45,596 nucleotides of DNA from Phycisphaerales bacterium. Lineage in GTDB: Bacteria > Planctomycetota > Phycisphaerae > SM23-33 > FEN-1343. Shown piece after piece: positions 32,077-40,519 of this stretch. The translations under genes and the position numbers were made by a program. The notes under the pieces were generated by a model, which did no database searches, was not told the origin of the DNA, and worked only from the letters and a program-made list of their open reading frames with translations. The stretch covers positions 1 through 45,596 of the forward strand of contig PMYD01000059.1 of the NCBI GenBank assembly GCA_003171335.1, given 5' to 3'. Each line of letters begins with the position of its first letter. The stretch's first letter is position 1.

Positions 32077-32859
32077 CTAATCCTGCCGACCAAACAACAC
32101 ATCCGCCATGTCGTATTTCCCGGCCGGTTTGCCGACGATCCACGCCGCCGCGCGCAGGGCGCCCAGGGCGAAGGTATCGCGGGTATGGGCCGAGTGGGCC
32201 AGCGTGACCGTCTCGCCGAGGGAGCCGAACTGTACCGCATGCTCACCCACCGTGTCCCCAAGCCGCAAGGCGTGCATGCCGATCTCCCCCGCTACGCGCG
32301 GCTGCTCGCCTTGCCGGCCGTGATGCAGCGTTTTTTGCATGTCCTTGCCCGTGGCCTGGCAAATGGATTTGGCCAGAGCCAGCGCCGTGCCGGAGGGGGC
32401 ATCCTTCTTGAAGCGGTGATGGGCCTCGACAATCTCGATGTCGTAGCCGTCGCCCAAGGTTCTGGCCGCCTCGGCTACCAGTTTGAGCAGGACATTCACG
32501 CCCACGCTGTAGTTGGCGGCCTGAACGATGGGGATCTTCTTTGCGGCCTCGTCGATCTGCTTTTGCACCAGCAATAGCCCGGTCGTCCCAATGACCATGG
32601 CCGCCCCGGCCTTCACGGCCGCCGGCAGAATCGCCTGCGTGCCGTCCGGCAGCGAAAAATCAATCACCACGTCGACATCGCCGGTCAGTTTGTCGACGCA
32701 AATCCCGGGGCCGACCGCCTTACCGACCAGCGGATGGCCGGCCTTCTCAACGGCGCAAACAACCGTAAAACGTCCATCCTGCCCCGCCAGGTCAATCAGT
32801 CGCTGGCCCATGCGGCCGGCAGCGCCGTTGATTGCGATCTTGATACTTCCCGTTGCCAT
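32077..32859 (-). CDS. dapB: 4-hydroxy-tetrahydrodipicolinate reductase
   Basis: NAD(P)H-dependent reductase in lysine and meso-diaminopimelate synthesis. ATG 32859 is preceded by GGAGGC about 6 nt upstream. 260 aa: Rossmann start IKIAINGAAGRMGQRL, then the catalytic EAHHRFKKDAPSGTALALA (His-His, Lys, and the substrate-binding PSGT) and MHALRLGDTVGEH. It lies 13 nt downstream of thrC, so the two aspartate-family genes are one operon; peptidoglycan DAP supply is therefore tied to threonine synthesis here. Confidence 0.97.
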   Translation of the reverse strand: MATGSIKIAINGAAGRMGQRLIDLAGQDGRFTVVCAVEKAGHPLVGKAVGPGICVDKLTGDVDVVIDFSLPDGTQAILPAAVKAGAAMVIGTTGLLLVQKQIDEAAKKIPIVQAANYSVGVNVLLKLVAEAARTLGDGYDIEIVEAHHRFKKDAPSGTALALAKSICQATGKDMQKTLHHGRQGEQPRVAGEIGMHALRLGDTVGEHAVQFGSLGETVTLAHSAHTRDTFALGALRAAAWIVGKPAGKYDMADVLFGRQD

Positions 32860-32872
32860 CGAAAAGCCTCCC

Positions 32873-34246
32873 TCAGCTCTGGATCGCCTTCACCAGCGCC
32901 GCCGTATCGTTGGCCACGGGCACGGGCACGTTCGAGAAATGCCGCTTGCCTTTGACGGCCTTGCCCTTGGGGTACTTGCCGGTGTGGTAGCCGACGGTGG
33001 CGTCGGGATCTTTGAGCGCGTGGCCGGTCAGGATGCACACGACCCGCTCGGCGGGCCCGATGACGCCCTGCTGGATGAGCAGCTTGGCGCCCGCCACGCT
33101 GGCGGCGCTGGCCGGCTCGCAGCCCAGGCCGTGCCGGCCGACCTGGGCCTTGGCATCCATGATGTCGGCATCGGAAACGCTGCGCACCACGCCGCCGCAG
33201 ATTTCCAGGGCCCGCAGGCACTTGTCGATGTTCACCGGCTTGGCGATTTCAATCGCGCTGGCGATGGTGTGCGGCCGCAGGTGCGTCTGGTCCTGCCACT
33301 CGTAGTCCTTGTAGATTACGTCGGCGTCGAACTTGCCGGCGTTGTAGCGGACCTGCTTCTCGTTGACGATGCGGTCCAGCGTGGGCGCGCCGGCGGAGTT
33401 GACCACGGCCAGGCGCGGGATGCGCTCGATGAGCCCCAGTTCCTTCAGCTCGCCAAACGCCTTGCCGAAGCTGGAACTGTTGCCCAGGTTGCCGCCGGGC
33501 ACGATGACCCAATCGGGCACCTGCCAGTTCAACCCCTCCAACACGCGGTACATGATGGTCTTCTGGCCTTCGAGGCGGAACGGGTTGACGCTGTTGACCA
33601 GGTACAGCTTCAGCGCCTCGGTCACTTCCTTGATCCGGGCCATGCAGTCGTCGAAATCGCCCTCGACCTGGAACGTTCTCGCGCCGTAATCCAGCGCCTG
33701 GGCCAGCTTGCCGAAGGCGATCTTGCCGGCGCCGACGAAGACGATCGCCTCCATGTGCGCCGCCGAGGCATAGAGCGCCAGCGAGGCGGAGGTGTTGCCG
33801 GTCGATGCGCAGGCCACCCGCGAGGCCCCCACCATGGAGGCGTGGCTGAAGGCGGCGGTCATGCCGTTGTCTTTGAAGGACCCCGACGGGTTGCAGCCCT
33901 CGTACTGGAGGTGCAGGCGGCCCTTGTCCAGGCCGACGTACTGCGCCACGCCGTCGGCGCACTGGAGCAGCGTCTGGCCCTCGCCCTGGGTGACCTTGAA
34001 CCGGTCCGGGCAAAAATGCAGCAGCTCGCGGAACCGCCACACGCCGGAAAAATCCAGCGGATTGGAGCGCGTGGCCCAGCGCGCGCCGAAATCGGCCAGC
34101 CGCTTGGGCACGGCGATGCGCTCCCACTCATAGCGGATGTCCAGCAGGCTGCCGCACTTGGGGCAGGCAAACAGGCTTTCCGTCACGCCGAAGGTCGCCC
34201 GGCAGCCGGCGTTCATGCACTGTTGATAGGCTACATCGTGATTCAT
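32873..34246 (-). CDS. thrC: Threonine synthase with N-terminal zinc-ribbon
   Basis: Converts O-phosphohomoserine to threonine with PLP. ATG 34246 gives 457 aa; the frame is open to 34276 without an SD. The N-terminus has a ribbon-like CMNAGC ... CPKCG pair (about residues 10-33), found in the class with an unusual N-terminal extension. PLP site: GSFKDNGM (Lys), then [13 protein letters not shown] and [17 protein letters not shown]. Length is larger than the 350-aa short form because of the zinc ribbon and extra insertions. It is co-transcribed with dapB, 13 nt downstream. Upstream lies a GGGATTTGG-type repeat rather than an obvious promoter or threonine leader. Confidence 0.95.
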   Translation of the reverse strand: MNHDVAYQQCMNAGCRATFGVTESLFACPKCGSLLDIRYEWERIAVPKRLADFGARWATRSNPLDFSGVWRFRELLHFCPDRFKVTQGEGQTLLQCADGVAQYVGLDKGRLHLQYEGCNPSGSFKDNGMTAAFSHASMVGASRVACASTGNTSASLALYASAAHMEAIVFVGAGKIAFGKLAQALDYGARTFQVEGDFDDCMARIKEVTEALKLYLVNSVNPFRLEGQKTIMYRVLEGLNWQVPDWVIVPGGNLGNSSSFGKAFGELKELGLIERIPRLAVVNSAGAPTLDRIVNEKQVRYNAGKFDADVIYKDYEWQDQTHLRPHTIASAIEIAKPVNIDKCLRALEICGGVVRSVSDADIMDAKAQVGRHGLGCEPASAASVAGAKLLIQQGVIGPAERVVCILTGHALKDPDATVGYHTGKYPKGKAVKGKRHFSNVPVPVANDTAALVKAIQS

Positions 34247-34307
34247 GATCTCAGGTTTCCTGCGGTCTAAGTCCAATGACTGTCCAAATCAGATTTGCAA
34301 ATCTTAG

Positions 34308-34485
34308 AACAAATTCCAAGCACCAAATTCCAAATCCCAAACAAATCCCAAGCACCAAAGCTAAAAAGGGGAACAGCCATCTTACCTTGAAGCAAGACTT
34401 ACCTTGCAAGCGGATGCTCCGAGATTTGGAGCTTGGAATTTGGTGCTTGTTTGGGATTTGGGATTTGGAATTTCGATTTTGAATT
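34308..34485. repeat. GGGATTTGGAATTT inverted element, copy 3
   Basis: AACAAATTCCAAGCACCAAA units (34308-34358) face TTGGAGCTTGGAATTTGGTG units (34424-34485). It abuts the rhomboid stop (34490) by 4 nt. Confidence 0.88.
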
Positions 34486-34489
34486 GCGC

Positions 34490-35350
34490 TCACAATCTCC
34501 TGACCCGCCTGTCCTCTTCCCGCTGCGCCTCCGTGGCTTTCTTCAGCAACCGCTTCTCGCGGCCCGTAAGAGAATTGAGTCCCTGGTCATGAATCTTCTG
34601 GAGGATGCGATCGATTTCCTGCTGCAGGTTATCCCGCTCGCGCAGGCGGCGCTCCCAGAGGCCCTGGCGCACGCGATTGGTCAGCGCCCGCGGGGCGGGC
34701 AGGCGAACGCCGCGCCGCTCGGCCCAGATCCACAGCGCCGCCGTGGCCATCCCACCCAGGTGCGCGGCGTTGGAGAGATTCTTCTCCCATACCACGCTGA
34801 GGACATACAGCGCGACCAGGAAGCCCGCCACCCAGCGGATGGGGATGATCAGCATGGTCATCTCGGGAAAGAGAATGGCACACGCCATCACGCAGCCCAG
34901 AATCCCGCCGGAGGCCCCAATGAGGCCCGGCCCCACCGGCCCGGCCCAGATGGCGGCAATGGCCTGGAAAACCAGCCCCCCGCCAATACCGCACAGGAGG
35001 TAGAAGGCCAGGAAGCGCCACTTGCCCCAGACCCGCTCCAGCGGCGGGCCGAAGAAGTACAGGCCCACCATGTTCCACAGGAAATGACTGGCGCCACCAT
35101 GCACAAACTGAAAGGTGATGAACCGCCACGCCTGGAGGGCCCGCCGCCCGCCTTCCAGGTCCATGAACGCCACCAGGCGCCCCTTGTTGTCGCCCAGGAG
35201 GATCATGATCAGGGCGACCAGCGCATTGAGACCGATCAACATCAGCGTCATCGGCGTGGGCCGCGGCAGGCCGATCTGCCGGCCGATCTGGCCCATGCTT
35301 CCGGCGTCGTTCTCGCCCCCGCCGGCATATAGTCGGTCGCGGAAACTCAC
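34490..35350 (-). CDS. Rhomboid-family intramembrane serine protease
   Basis: Cleaves membrane proteins within the lipid bilayer. Start is GTG 35350, with GGAGGA 8 nt upstream; it begins 1 nt after the NUDIX stop, so the two genes are one unit. 286 aa with six or so hydrophobic helices. Catalytic dyad: Ser147 in GASGG and His197 in NAAHLGG, with the oxyanion Asn93 in HFLWNMVG. The C-terminus is a charged helix (about 230-286) rich in Arg and Glu, unusual in length for a minimal rhomboid. Substrates unknown. Confidence 0.93.
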   Translation of the reverse strand: MSFRDRLYAGGGENDAGSMGQIGRQIGLPRPTPMTLMLIGLNALVALIMILLGDNKGRLVAFMDLEGGRRALQAWRFITFQFVHGGASHFLWNMVGLYFFGPPLERVWGKWRFLAFYLLCGIGGGLVFQAIAAIWAGPVGPGLIGASGGILGCVMACAILFPEMTMLIIPIRWVAGFLVALYVLSVVWEKNLSNAAHLGGMATAALWIWAERRGVRLPAPRALTNRVRQGLWERRLRERDNLQQEIDRILQKIHDQGLNSLTGREKRLLKKATEAQREEDRRVRRL

Positions 35351-35351
35351 C

Positions 35352-35882
35352 TCAGCGGTCCTCCCCCAACAGGTACAGGCTCAGCACGGCGATGGTTTTG
35401 CCATCCTCGATCTGGCCCGCCAGAAGCATATGCCGCACGCGCTCCAGGGTAAGCACCTCGCTCTCAATTCGCTCGGCGGCATCGAGTTCCTGGCCCACCC
35501 AGGTCAGACCCGTGGCCAGGTAGGCGTGCATGCGCTCCGTGGAAATGGCCGGGGCGATCAGCAGTTCGCCCAGCTTGCGGAACGTACGGGCAGTGTAGCC
35601 GGTTTCTTCGCGCAGCTCGCGGGCAGCGCACACTTGGGGATCCTCCCCCTTCTCCAGCGTGCCGGCCGGCAGCTCCCACAGTTCGCGGCCGACGGTGAAC
35701 CGCCAGTTGCGGATCAGCACCATTTTGCCTTCATCAGTCAGGGGCAGAATGGCCACCGAACCGGGATGAACCACCAGTTCGCGCGGCACGGACTGACCGG
35801 CTCGACCGGCCACCTCCACCAGGCGAATCTCGACGCGCGGGCCCACCAGAACGGTCTGTCCCGACGGCACAGGGTCACTCAT
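35352..35882 (-). CDS. NUDIX hydrolase, ADP-ribose pyrophosphatase type
   Basis: Probably hydrolyses ADP-ribose or a similar nucleoside diphosphate sugar. 177 aa from ATG 35882; the frame opens earlier at 35939 but that part overlaps the promoter. The NUDIX box is complete: GTLEKGEDPQVCAARELREE, then TGY, with the metal-binding REXXEE core. The preceding LPAGTLEKG and the following ERIESEVLTLERV fit the ADP-ribose pyrophosphatase subfamily. It is followed 1 nt later by rhomboid. A TATAAT ends 7 nt before the ATG, leaving no room for a normal leader. Confidence 0.92.
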   Translation of the reverse strand: MSDPVPSGQTVLVGPRVEIRLVEVAGRAGQSVPRELVVHPGSVAILPLTDEGKMVLIRNWRFTVGRELWELPAGTLEKGEDPQVCAARELREETGYTARTFRKLGELLIAPAISTERMHAYLATGLTWVGQELDAAERIESEVLTLERVRHMLLAGQIEDGKTIAVLSLYLLGEDR

Positions 35883-35889
35883 AGGGATG

Positions 35890-35917
35890 ATTATACCCTC
35901 TGGACACGAGGCGGCAA
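35890..35917 (-). promoter_or_regulatory. Leaderless-type promoter of the NUDIX-rhomboid operon
   Basis: On the minus strand TTGCCG (35917-35912) and TATAAT (35895-35890) are 16 bp apart. The -10 ends 7 nt before the ATG at 35882, so transcription should start at or next to the start codon. Confidence 0.6.
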
Positions 35918-35949
35918 TTAAACAGCGGTCCTCCGGCATTGAAGGGGTT

Positions 35950-36080
35950 AATTGGTCAATTGGTCAATTGGAAAAGGCGAAGAACAAGCCTCCCACCTTT
36001 CTCCACGAGCGAGCGATTTATCCTGCGAAGCCTTTGGCGAAGCAGGAAGCGCGCCGATCAATTAACGAATTAACGAAACA
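35950..36080. repeat. AATTGGTCAATTGG repeats and a TCCTGC hairpin
   Basis: Tandem AATTGGTC (35950-35970) is echoed by GATCAATTAACGAATTAACG near 36056-36075, and TCCTGCGAAGCC...GGCGAAGCAGGA at about 36018-36046 forms a hairpin. All lie between the divergent NUDIX and dxr genes, where the dxr promoter must also be; I could not identify it with confidence. Confidence 0.6.
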
Positions 36081-36106
36081 ACCTCGTTTCAGGTATCATA
36101 GCCGCA

Positions 36107-37285
36107 ATCAAAAAGCAGATCGCCATCCTGGGTAGCACGGGCAGCATCGGCCGGCAGGCCTTGCAGGTGATTGCCGAGCAGCCGCATTTGCGCGCCTGCG
36201 CCCTGGCGGCGGGCGGAAACTGGCAGTTGCTGGCCGAGCAGGCCCGCCGCTTTGGGGTCGGCCTGGTTGCCATCGCCGATGAGGCATCCGCCGGCCCGCT
36301 GCGCCAGGCCGTGGGGGCTGGCGTGACCGTTCTGGCCGGCCCGCAGGCCCTGGCCGAACTGGTGGGTCAGGCGCCGGCGGACATGGTGCTCTCGGCCGTG
36401 GTTGGCGCCTGCGGCGTCCGGGCGGCCCTGGCGGCGATCGGCCGCAGGCTGCCGCTGGCGATCGCCAACAAGGAAACGCTCGTGGTCGCCGGCAGGCTGA
36501 TCACCAGCCAGGCCCGCCGCCTGGGCGTGCCCCTGCTGCCGGTCGACAGCGAGCATGCGGCCATCCGCCAGTGTTTGGGCGGGCGGCCCCTCGCCGAAGT
36601 CCGCCGGGTGATCATCACCGCTTCGGGCGGCCCCTTCCGCACCTGGCCGGCCGAGCGAATCGCCCGGGCCTCCATCGCCGAGGCGCTTAATCATCCCACC
36701 TGGGAGATGGGCCGCAAGATCACCATCGACTCGGCCACCATGATGAACAAGGCCCTGGAAGTGATCGAGGCGCACTGGCTGTTTGGTCTTTCGCCCGAGC
36801 AGATCGAGGTGGTGATCCATCCTGAGAGCATCGTGCATTCGGCGGTAGAATTCCGCGATGGCAGCATGCTCGCCCAGCTCAGTTGGCCCGACATGATGCT
36901 GCCGATCACGCAGGCGCTGAACGACCCGGACACGCTGGGCCGGCCGGCCCGCCGGCTGGATCTGTTCGAGGCGGGCAAACTGACGTTTGAGCCCGTCGAT
37001 CCGGAGCGTTTTCCCGCCGTCGGCCTCGCCTGGCGAGTGCTGGCGGCCGGACGGGGGGCGGGGGCCGTTTTGAACGGCGCCAACGAGGCCGCCGTGAAAG
37101 CTTTTCTGGATGGCCGCATCCACTTTGCCGATATAGTCCGAATGGTGGAACAAAGGGTGAACTGCCACGGGGGCGCGGACGAATCAGATTTGGACGCCCT
37201 GCTGGCGGCCGACCAGTGGGCGCGGGCGCAGGTGGAAAAAACCATAAGTTCCGCAGCCGCCAGGTGCGATGAAGTGTCTTCGTAG
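36107..37285 (+). CDS. dxr: 1-deoxy-D-xylulose 5-phosphate reductoisomerase, apparent ATC start
   Basis: Second enzyme of the MEP pathway to isoprenoids: NADPH-dependent rearrangement of DXP to MEP. The coding frame is open from 36074, but no ATG, GTG or TTG lies before the Rossmann motif; reading ATC 36107 as the start gives MKKQIAILGSTGSIGRQAL, an excellent DXR N-terminus, at 392 aa, the usual length. The first conventional start, TTG 36161, would delete the NADPH-binding loop. Other motifs: NKETLVVAG, DSEHAAIRQCL, ASGGPFR, HPTWEMGRKITIDSATMMNK, then IEAHWLFG and the metal/substrate HPESIVHSAVEF. ATA 36098 is a second odd option, with AGG 4 nt upstream. An error in the sequence is also possible. 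rseP follows 86 nt later, the classic dxr-rseP order. Confidence 0.9.
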   Translation: MKKQIAILGSTGSIGRQALQVIAEQPHLRACALAAGGNWQLLAEQARRFGVGLVAIADEASAGPLRQAVGAGVTVLAGPQALAELVGQAPADMVLSAVVGACGVRAALAAIGRRLPLAIANKETLVVAGRLITSQARRLGVPLLPVDSEHAAIRQCLGGRPLAEVRRVIITASGGPFRTWPAERIARASIAEALNHPTWEMGRKITIDSATMMNKALEVIEAHWLFGLSPEQIEVVIHPESIVHSAVEFRDGSMLAQLSWPDMMLPITQALNDPDTLGRPARRLDLFEAGKLTFEPVDPERFPAVGLAWRVLAAGRGAGAVLNGANEAAVKAFLDGRIHFADIVRMVEQRVNCHGGADESDLDALLAADQWARAQVEKTISSAAARCDEVSS

Positions 37286-37371
37286 CAGCGTTTTTCGATT
37301 TCGCCGATCTGGCTTGCAGGCCCGGCCGGCGAATCGGCAGTTTCTTAAGCAATGACGGAGCCCGTAAACGC

Positions 37372-39474
37372 ATGGATATTGTGACACTCGCCACAGGGAC
37401 GCTGGCCACACTGCCTGGATTCTGGACCAGCCCGATTACCTCCTTCATCATCATGCTGGCGGGGTTCGGGCTGGTGGTGTTCATCCACGAGTTGGGTCAT
37501 TTCGCGGTGGCCAAGTGGGTGGGCATCCACGTGCAGGAGTTCGCCCTGGGCTTCGGCCGGCGGCTGATCTCCTTCCGCCGCGGCGAGACGGAATACCGGC
37601 TCAATATCCTGCCCTTGGGTGGGTACGTGAAGATGCTCGGCCAGGATGACTTCAAGCCCAAAGAGGGCGAGGAAGTCGATCCGCGCGCCTTCAACAACCG
37701 CCCCATCTGGGCCCGCATCGCCGTCGTTTCGGCGGGCGTGGTGATGAACATCATCCTGGCCGGCCTGCTGTTCATGATCGTTTTCAGCGTCGGCATTTCG
37801 TTTCCGCCGGCGCGGATCGGCGGCGTCGAACCCGGCTACATGTCGGACCTGGTCCAATTGCCCGATGCGCTGGGCACGGGCATCAAGCCGGGCGACCTGA
37901 TCCTGTCCATAAAGGGCAAGCCCATCCACAAGTTCAGCGAGCTGGGCATCGCCGCGACCTTGAGCGACAAGGGCGAGCAGTTTCCCATGCGTGTCTTGCG
38001 CCCGGGCGTGGAAGAGCCGTTCGATGTCGTGCTCATGCCGGAAACCATCAAAAAGGACGGACGGCCGGACTACCAATTCGGCCTGAAATCTTCCCTCGAC
38101 AACGTCCTGGATGACTCTTCCGATACGCAGAAATATCTGAAGCGCGTTTTCGGCGAGGCCTTGTGCGGCGGCGACAAGGTGCTCGCCGTGGGCGGCAAGT
38201 CCATCCAGCATCCCTGGGATCTGGAGGCCATCCTGGAAAACGTGGGACCCGGCGCCGTGCCGATCGAGGTCAAGCGCGGGGGCAAGCCCGCCACGGCCAA
38301 GGTGCGCGGCAGCCTGAGCTGGTCGCGTGCGGCCACGCACCTGTTCCGCCTTGAGGGCAAACAAGGCCACTGGCTCTTTTGGGACGCCAACGACTCCAAC
38401 GAGCGCAAGGATAAGGACACCGACTGGTTCCGGCAGCCATCTTTCAACGTTCTTGGCCTGCGGCCGCGAATGCAGGTTCACGACGTGGAGCCCGATAGCC
38501 CGGCCGAGGAGATCGGGCTTAAGCTTGGGGACATCATCACGTCGTACACCGACGTGAAGGGCAAGCTCGGAGAGGTCGTCCCAAGCTGGGAAACCTTCCA
38601 CAAGATCAATAACGAAAACCGCGGTCAGGTCCTGCCGATCCGCATCCTGCGCGATGGCAATGAGATATCCCTGAAGATCAAGGTGAAGAAGAACGAAGAC
38701 GAAGCTCGCGTCGGTATCGCCAGCCAGGCGGACGATGCGCATCTGGTAATCGCCGACGTGCTGCCCGGATCGCCTTTCTTCGGCACCGACGATGGCAAGG
38801 CACTGGCCGGCTCGACCGTGACGGCCGTCAACGGCCAGACGGTAACCACCTGGGCGGATTTGATCGCCGCCCTCTCGCCGCTCAAGAGCGATGACACCGT
38901 CACACTCTTCTACACCACGCCCATGGGCGGCAAAGGCCAGAAGACCACGCCCATCGCGATGGAGAAGTTCGGCTACGACTCCAGATTGCCCATTGCCGAC
39001 TACTACGCCTGGCCGCTGCTGACTTTGCCCATGGCGCCGCTGGAAGGACCCAAGATGTACGCCCCGCCGCTGGCGGCCCTTAGGCAGGGCGTGCATGAGA
39101 CGGGCGATTTCATCGTCCTGACCTACGCCACGCTCAAGCAGTTCATCAAGGGCCGGGTCCACGGCGCGCAGTTCTCCGGACCGGTGGGCATCTTCCGCAT
39201 GGGCCTTCAGGTCGGCGAGCATCGCGGGCCCATCTGGGTGGTCTGGCTGCTGGCGGTTATCTCCGCCAACCTGGCCGTGATTAATTTCCTGCCACTGCCC
39301 ATTGTCGATGGCGGGCACGTGGTGTTCCTCATCATCGAGAAGATCCGCCGCCGGCCGCTCTCGGTGGCGGTGCAGAATGCCGTGCAGATTGCCGGCCTGG
39401 TGGCCATCGGGTTGGCCTTCGTGCTGCTGACGTATAACGACATTCGCCAGTGGCTCTCCAGCCAGTGGCATTAG
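37372..39474 (+). CDS. rseP: RseP-family site-2 metalloprotease, enlarged with four PDZ-like domains
   Basis: Intramembrane zinc protease that cleaves anti-sigma factors and remnant signal peptides. ATG 37372 gives 700 aa, against about 420-450 aa usual. HELGHFAVAK (39-48) holds the zinc ligands; LNILPLGGYVKMLGQDDF follows and the third ligand is in INFLPLPIVDGGH near 640. Between the membrane blocks I count up to four PDZ-like units, near VEPGYMSDL (about 145), CGGDKVLAVGGKSIQH (about 262), VHDVEPDSPAEEIGL (about 368) and VIADVLPGSPFF (about 455). Canonical RseP has two. The stop codon TAG (39472) is also the first three bases of a TAGAGCA-ended inverted element. It belongs with dxr upstream. 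Confidence 0.93.
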   Translation: MDIVTLATGTLATLPGFWTSPITSFIIMLAGFGLVVFIHELGHFAVAKWVGIHVQEFALGFGRRLISFRRGETEYRLNILPLGGYVKMLGQDDFKPKEGEEVDPRAFNNRPIWARIAVVSAGVVMNIILAGLLFMIVFSVGISFPPARIGGVEPGYMSDLVQLPDALGTGIKPGDLILSIKGKPIHKFSELGIAATLSDKGEQFPMRVLRPGVEEPFDVVLMPETIKKDGRPDYQFGLKSSLDNVLDDSSDTQKYLKRVFGEALCGGDKVLAVGGKSIQHPWDLEAILENVGPGAVPIEVKRGGKPATAKVRGSLSWSRAATHLFRLEGKQGHWLFWDANDSNERKDKDTDWFRQPSFNVLGLRPRMQVHDVEPDSPAEEIGLKLGDIITSYTDVKGKLGEVVPSWETFHKINNENRGQVLPIRILRDGNEISLKIKVKKNEDEARVGIASQADDAHLVIADVLPGSPFFGTDDGKALAGSTVTAVNGQTVTTWADLIAALSPLKSDDTVTLFYTTPMGGKGQKTTPIAMEKFGYDSRLPIADYYAWPLLTLPMAPLEGPKMYAPPLAALRQGVHETGDFIVLTYATLKQFIKGRVHGAQFSGPVGIFRMGLQVGEHRGPIWVVWLLAVISANLAVINFLPLPIVDGGHVVFLIIEKIRRRPLSVAVQNAVQIAGLVAIGLAFVLLTYNDIRQWLSSQWH

Positions 39475-39633
39475 AGCACCGAACGATTGAGATGTCATAT
39501 TCAGGCGTCGGCGAGACAAGGATGGCAAGGAAGAAGACCGAAGGCATATTCCTTATATGCCGAGGCTCTTCTGACGCCGCCAGCCGCCGTCGCAGCCAGC
39601 ATGAATGTGACAGATCAAGAGTGAGTTGCTCTA
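39472..39633. repeat. TAGAGCA...TGCTCTA inverted element whose end is the rseP stop codon
   Basis: TAGAGCA (39472-39478) and TGCTCTA (39627-39633) bound 162 bp that contain an inner hairpin GGCATAT-TCCTT-ATATGCC (39543-39561) and a looser GGCGTC...GACGCC pairing. The TAG of the left end is the stop codon of rseP. A second element with the same ends lies at 41175-41278. Confidence 0.75.
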
Positions 39634-39681
39634 GGGATGGCCTGCGCCGCATGAGCTTATGCCGCATGAGACTAGTTGGGC

Positions 39682-39710
39682 TTGACAGGCGCCGGTGCGA
39701 ACGGTATACT
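39682..39710 (+). promoter_or_regulatory. Consensus-like promoter of the dksA-lspA operon
   Basis: TTGACA (39682-39687) and TATACT (39705-39710) are 17 bp apart, the ideal spacing. The -35 is perfect and the -10 is 5 of 6. It gives an 80-nt leader to the GTG start of the dksA-like gene, the strongest promoter I see in the window. Confidence 0.75.
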
Positions 39711-39796
39711 TCGCTGCTCTTGGTGCCATGCGACGGGCCAGGGATGCTAAGCTGAAGTCAGTACAGTACTAACAACGTATTGAGGAACCCCCAGTC

Positions 39797-40480
39797 GTGG
39801 CGAAAAAAGCCTCCTCCAGCAAGACTGTTGCGAAGAAGACCGCCGCCCCCCGCGGCGCCACCAAAGTCATCAGCAAGGCGGTGCGCAAGAGCGTCGCGGT
39901 CAAGAACGCCAAGCCTGCCGCCGCCCCGAAGCCTGAGGAATCCAAACCCATCAAGCTCAAGTGCACGCTGAGCCGCAAGGAGCTCGCCGAGTATCGCGAG
40001 ATGCTCCTGGAGAAGCGCCGCACGCTCCTGGGCGACATGGATGGCATGCACGCCGAGGCCATGCGCGATAACCGCGATGAGGGCACCAGCGACCTGTCGA
40101 CCATGCCCGTGCACATGGCCGATGTGGGTACCGACAATTACGAGCAGGAATTCACCCTGGGCCTGCTGGAAAGCGAGCGCCAGCTCCTGCGGGAGATTGA
40201 TGAATCGCTTCAGCGCATGACCGAGGGCACGTATGGCGTGTGCCTGGGAACCGGCAAACCCATCAACAAGTCGCGGCTGCGGGCCATGCCGTGGGCGAAA
40301 TTCTCCATCGAATATGCCCGGATGATCGAGCAGGGCCGCGCGACCCAGCAGCGTCAAGAGGCTTCGGGCATCTTTGAAGAAGAGGAACACGGCGAGGAAG
40401 AAGAGCACGAGGATGCGCCTGAGCTGCCTGAGATCGTGGATGATAGTTTCGAACCGGAGGAAGACGACCTGGGCATGTAA
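39797..40480 (+). CDS. dksA: DksA/TraR-family protein that has lost its zinc finger
   Basis: RNA-polymerase-binding regulator family acting in the secondary channel. GTG 39797 with GAGGA 10 nt upstream gives MAKKASSSKT... The N-terminal 55 residues are a basic Lys/Ala-rich extension, then a coiled coil (about 60-140), and the C-terminal globule contains GTYGVCLGTGKPINKSRLRA. Normal members have four cysteines in C-x2-C...C-x2-C; here only Cys149 remains and the others are replaced (GTG, AKFSIEYA), so zinc cannot bind. The C-terminus is a strongly acidic Glu/Asp tail (193-225). It is 227 aa versus about 120-150 for DksA. lspA follows 40 nt later on the same transcript. Confidence 0.9.
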   Translation: MAKKASSSKTVAKKTAAPRGATKVISKAVRKSVAVKNAKPAAAPKPEESKPIKLKCTLSRKELAEYREMLLEKRRTLLGDMDGMHAEAMRDNRDEGTSDLSTMPVHMADVGTDNYEQEFTLGLLESERQLLREIDESLQRMTEGTYGVCLGTGKPINKSRLRAMPWAKFSIEYARMIEQGRATQQRQEASGIFEEEEHGEEEEHEDAPELPEIVDDSFEPEEDDLGM

Positions 40481-40519
40481 GCCCTGCCGCCTGCGCTGCG
40501 CCTTGACAGGATTCCGGCC

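Noticed and set aside
37345-39528. 727-aa minus-strand frame over rseP
   Set aside because: Antisense to a gene with full zinc and DGG motifs; composition is Asp/His/Val-rich as expected of a shadow.
39475-39796. Small protein genes between rseP and the dksA-like gene
   Set aside because: The only frames are repeat-derived (TAGAGCA element) or lack a start and composition; the rest is explained by the element and the promoter.
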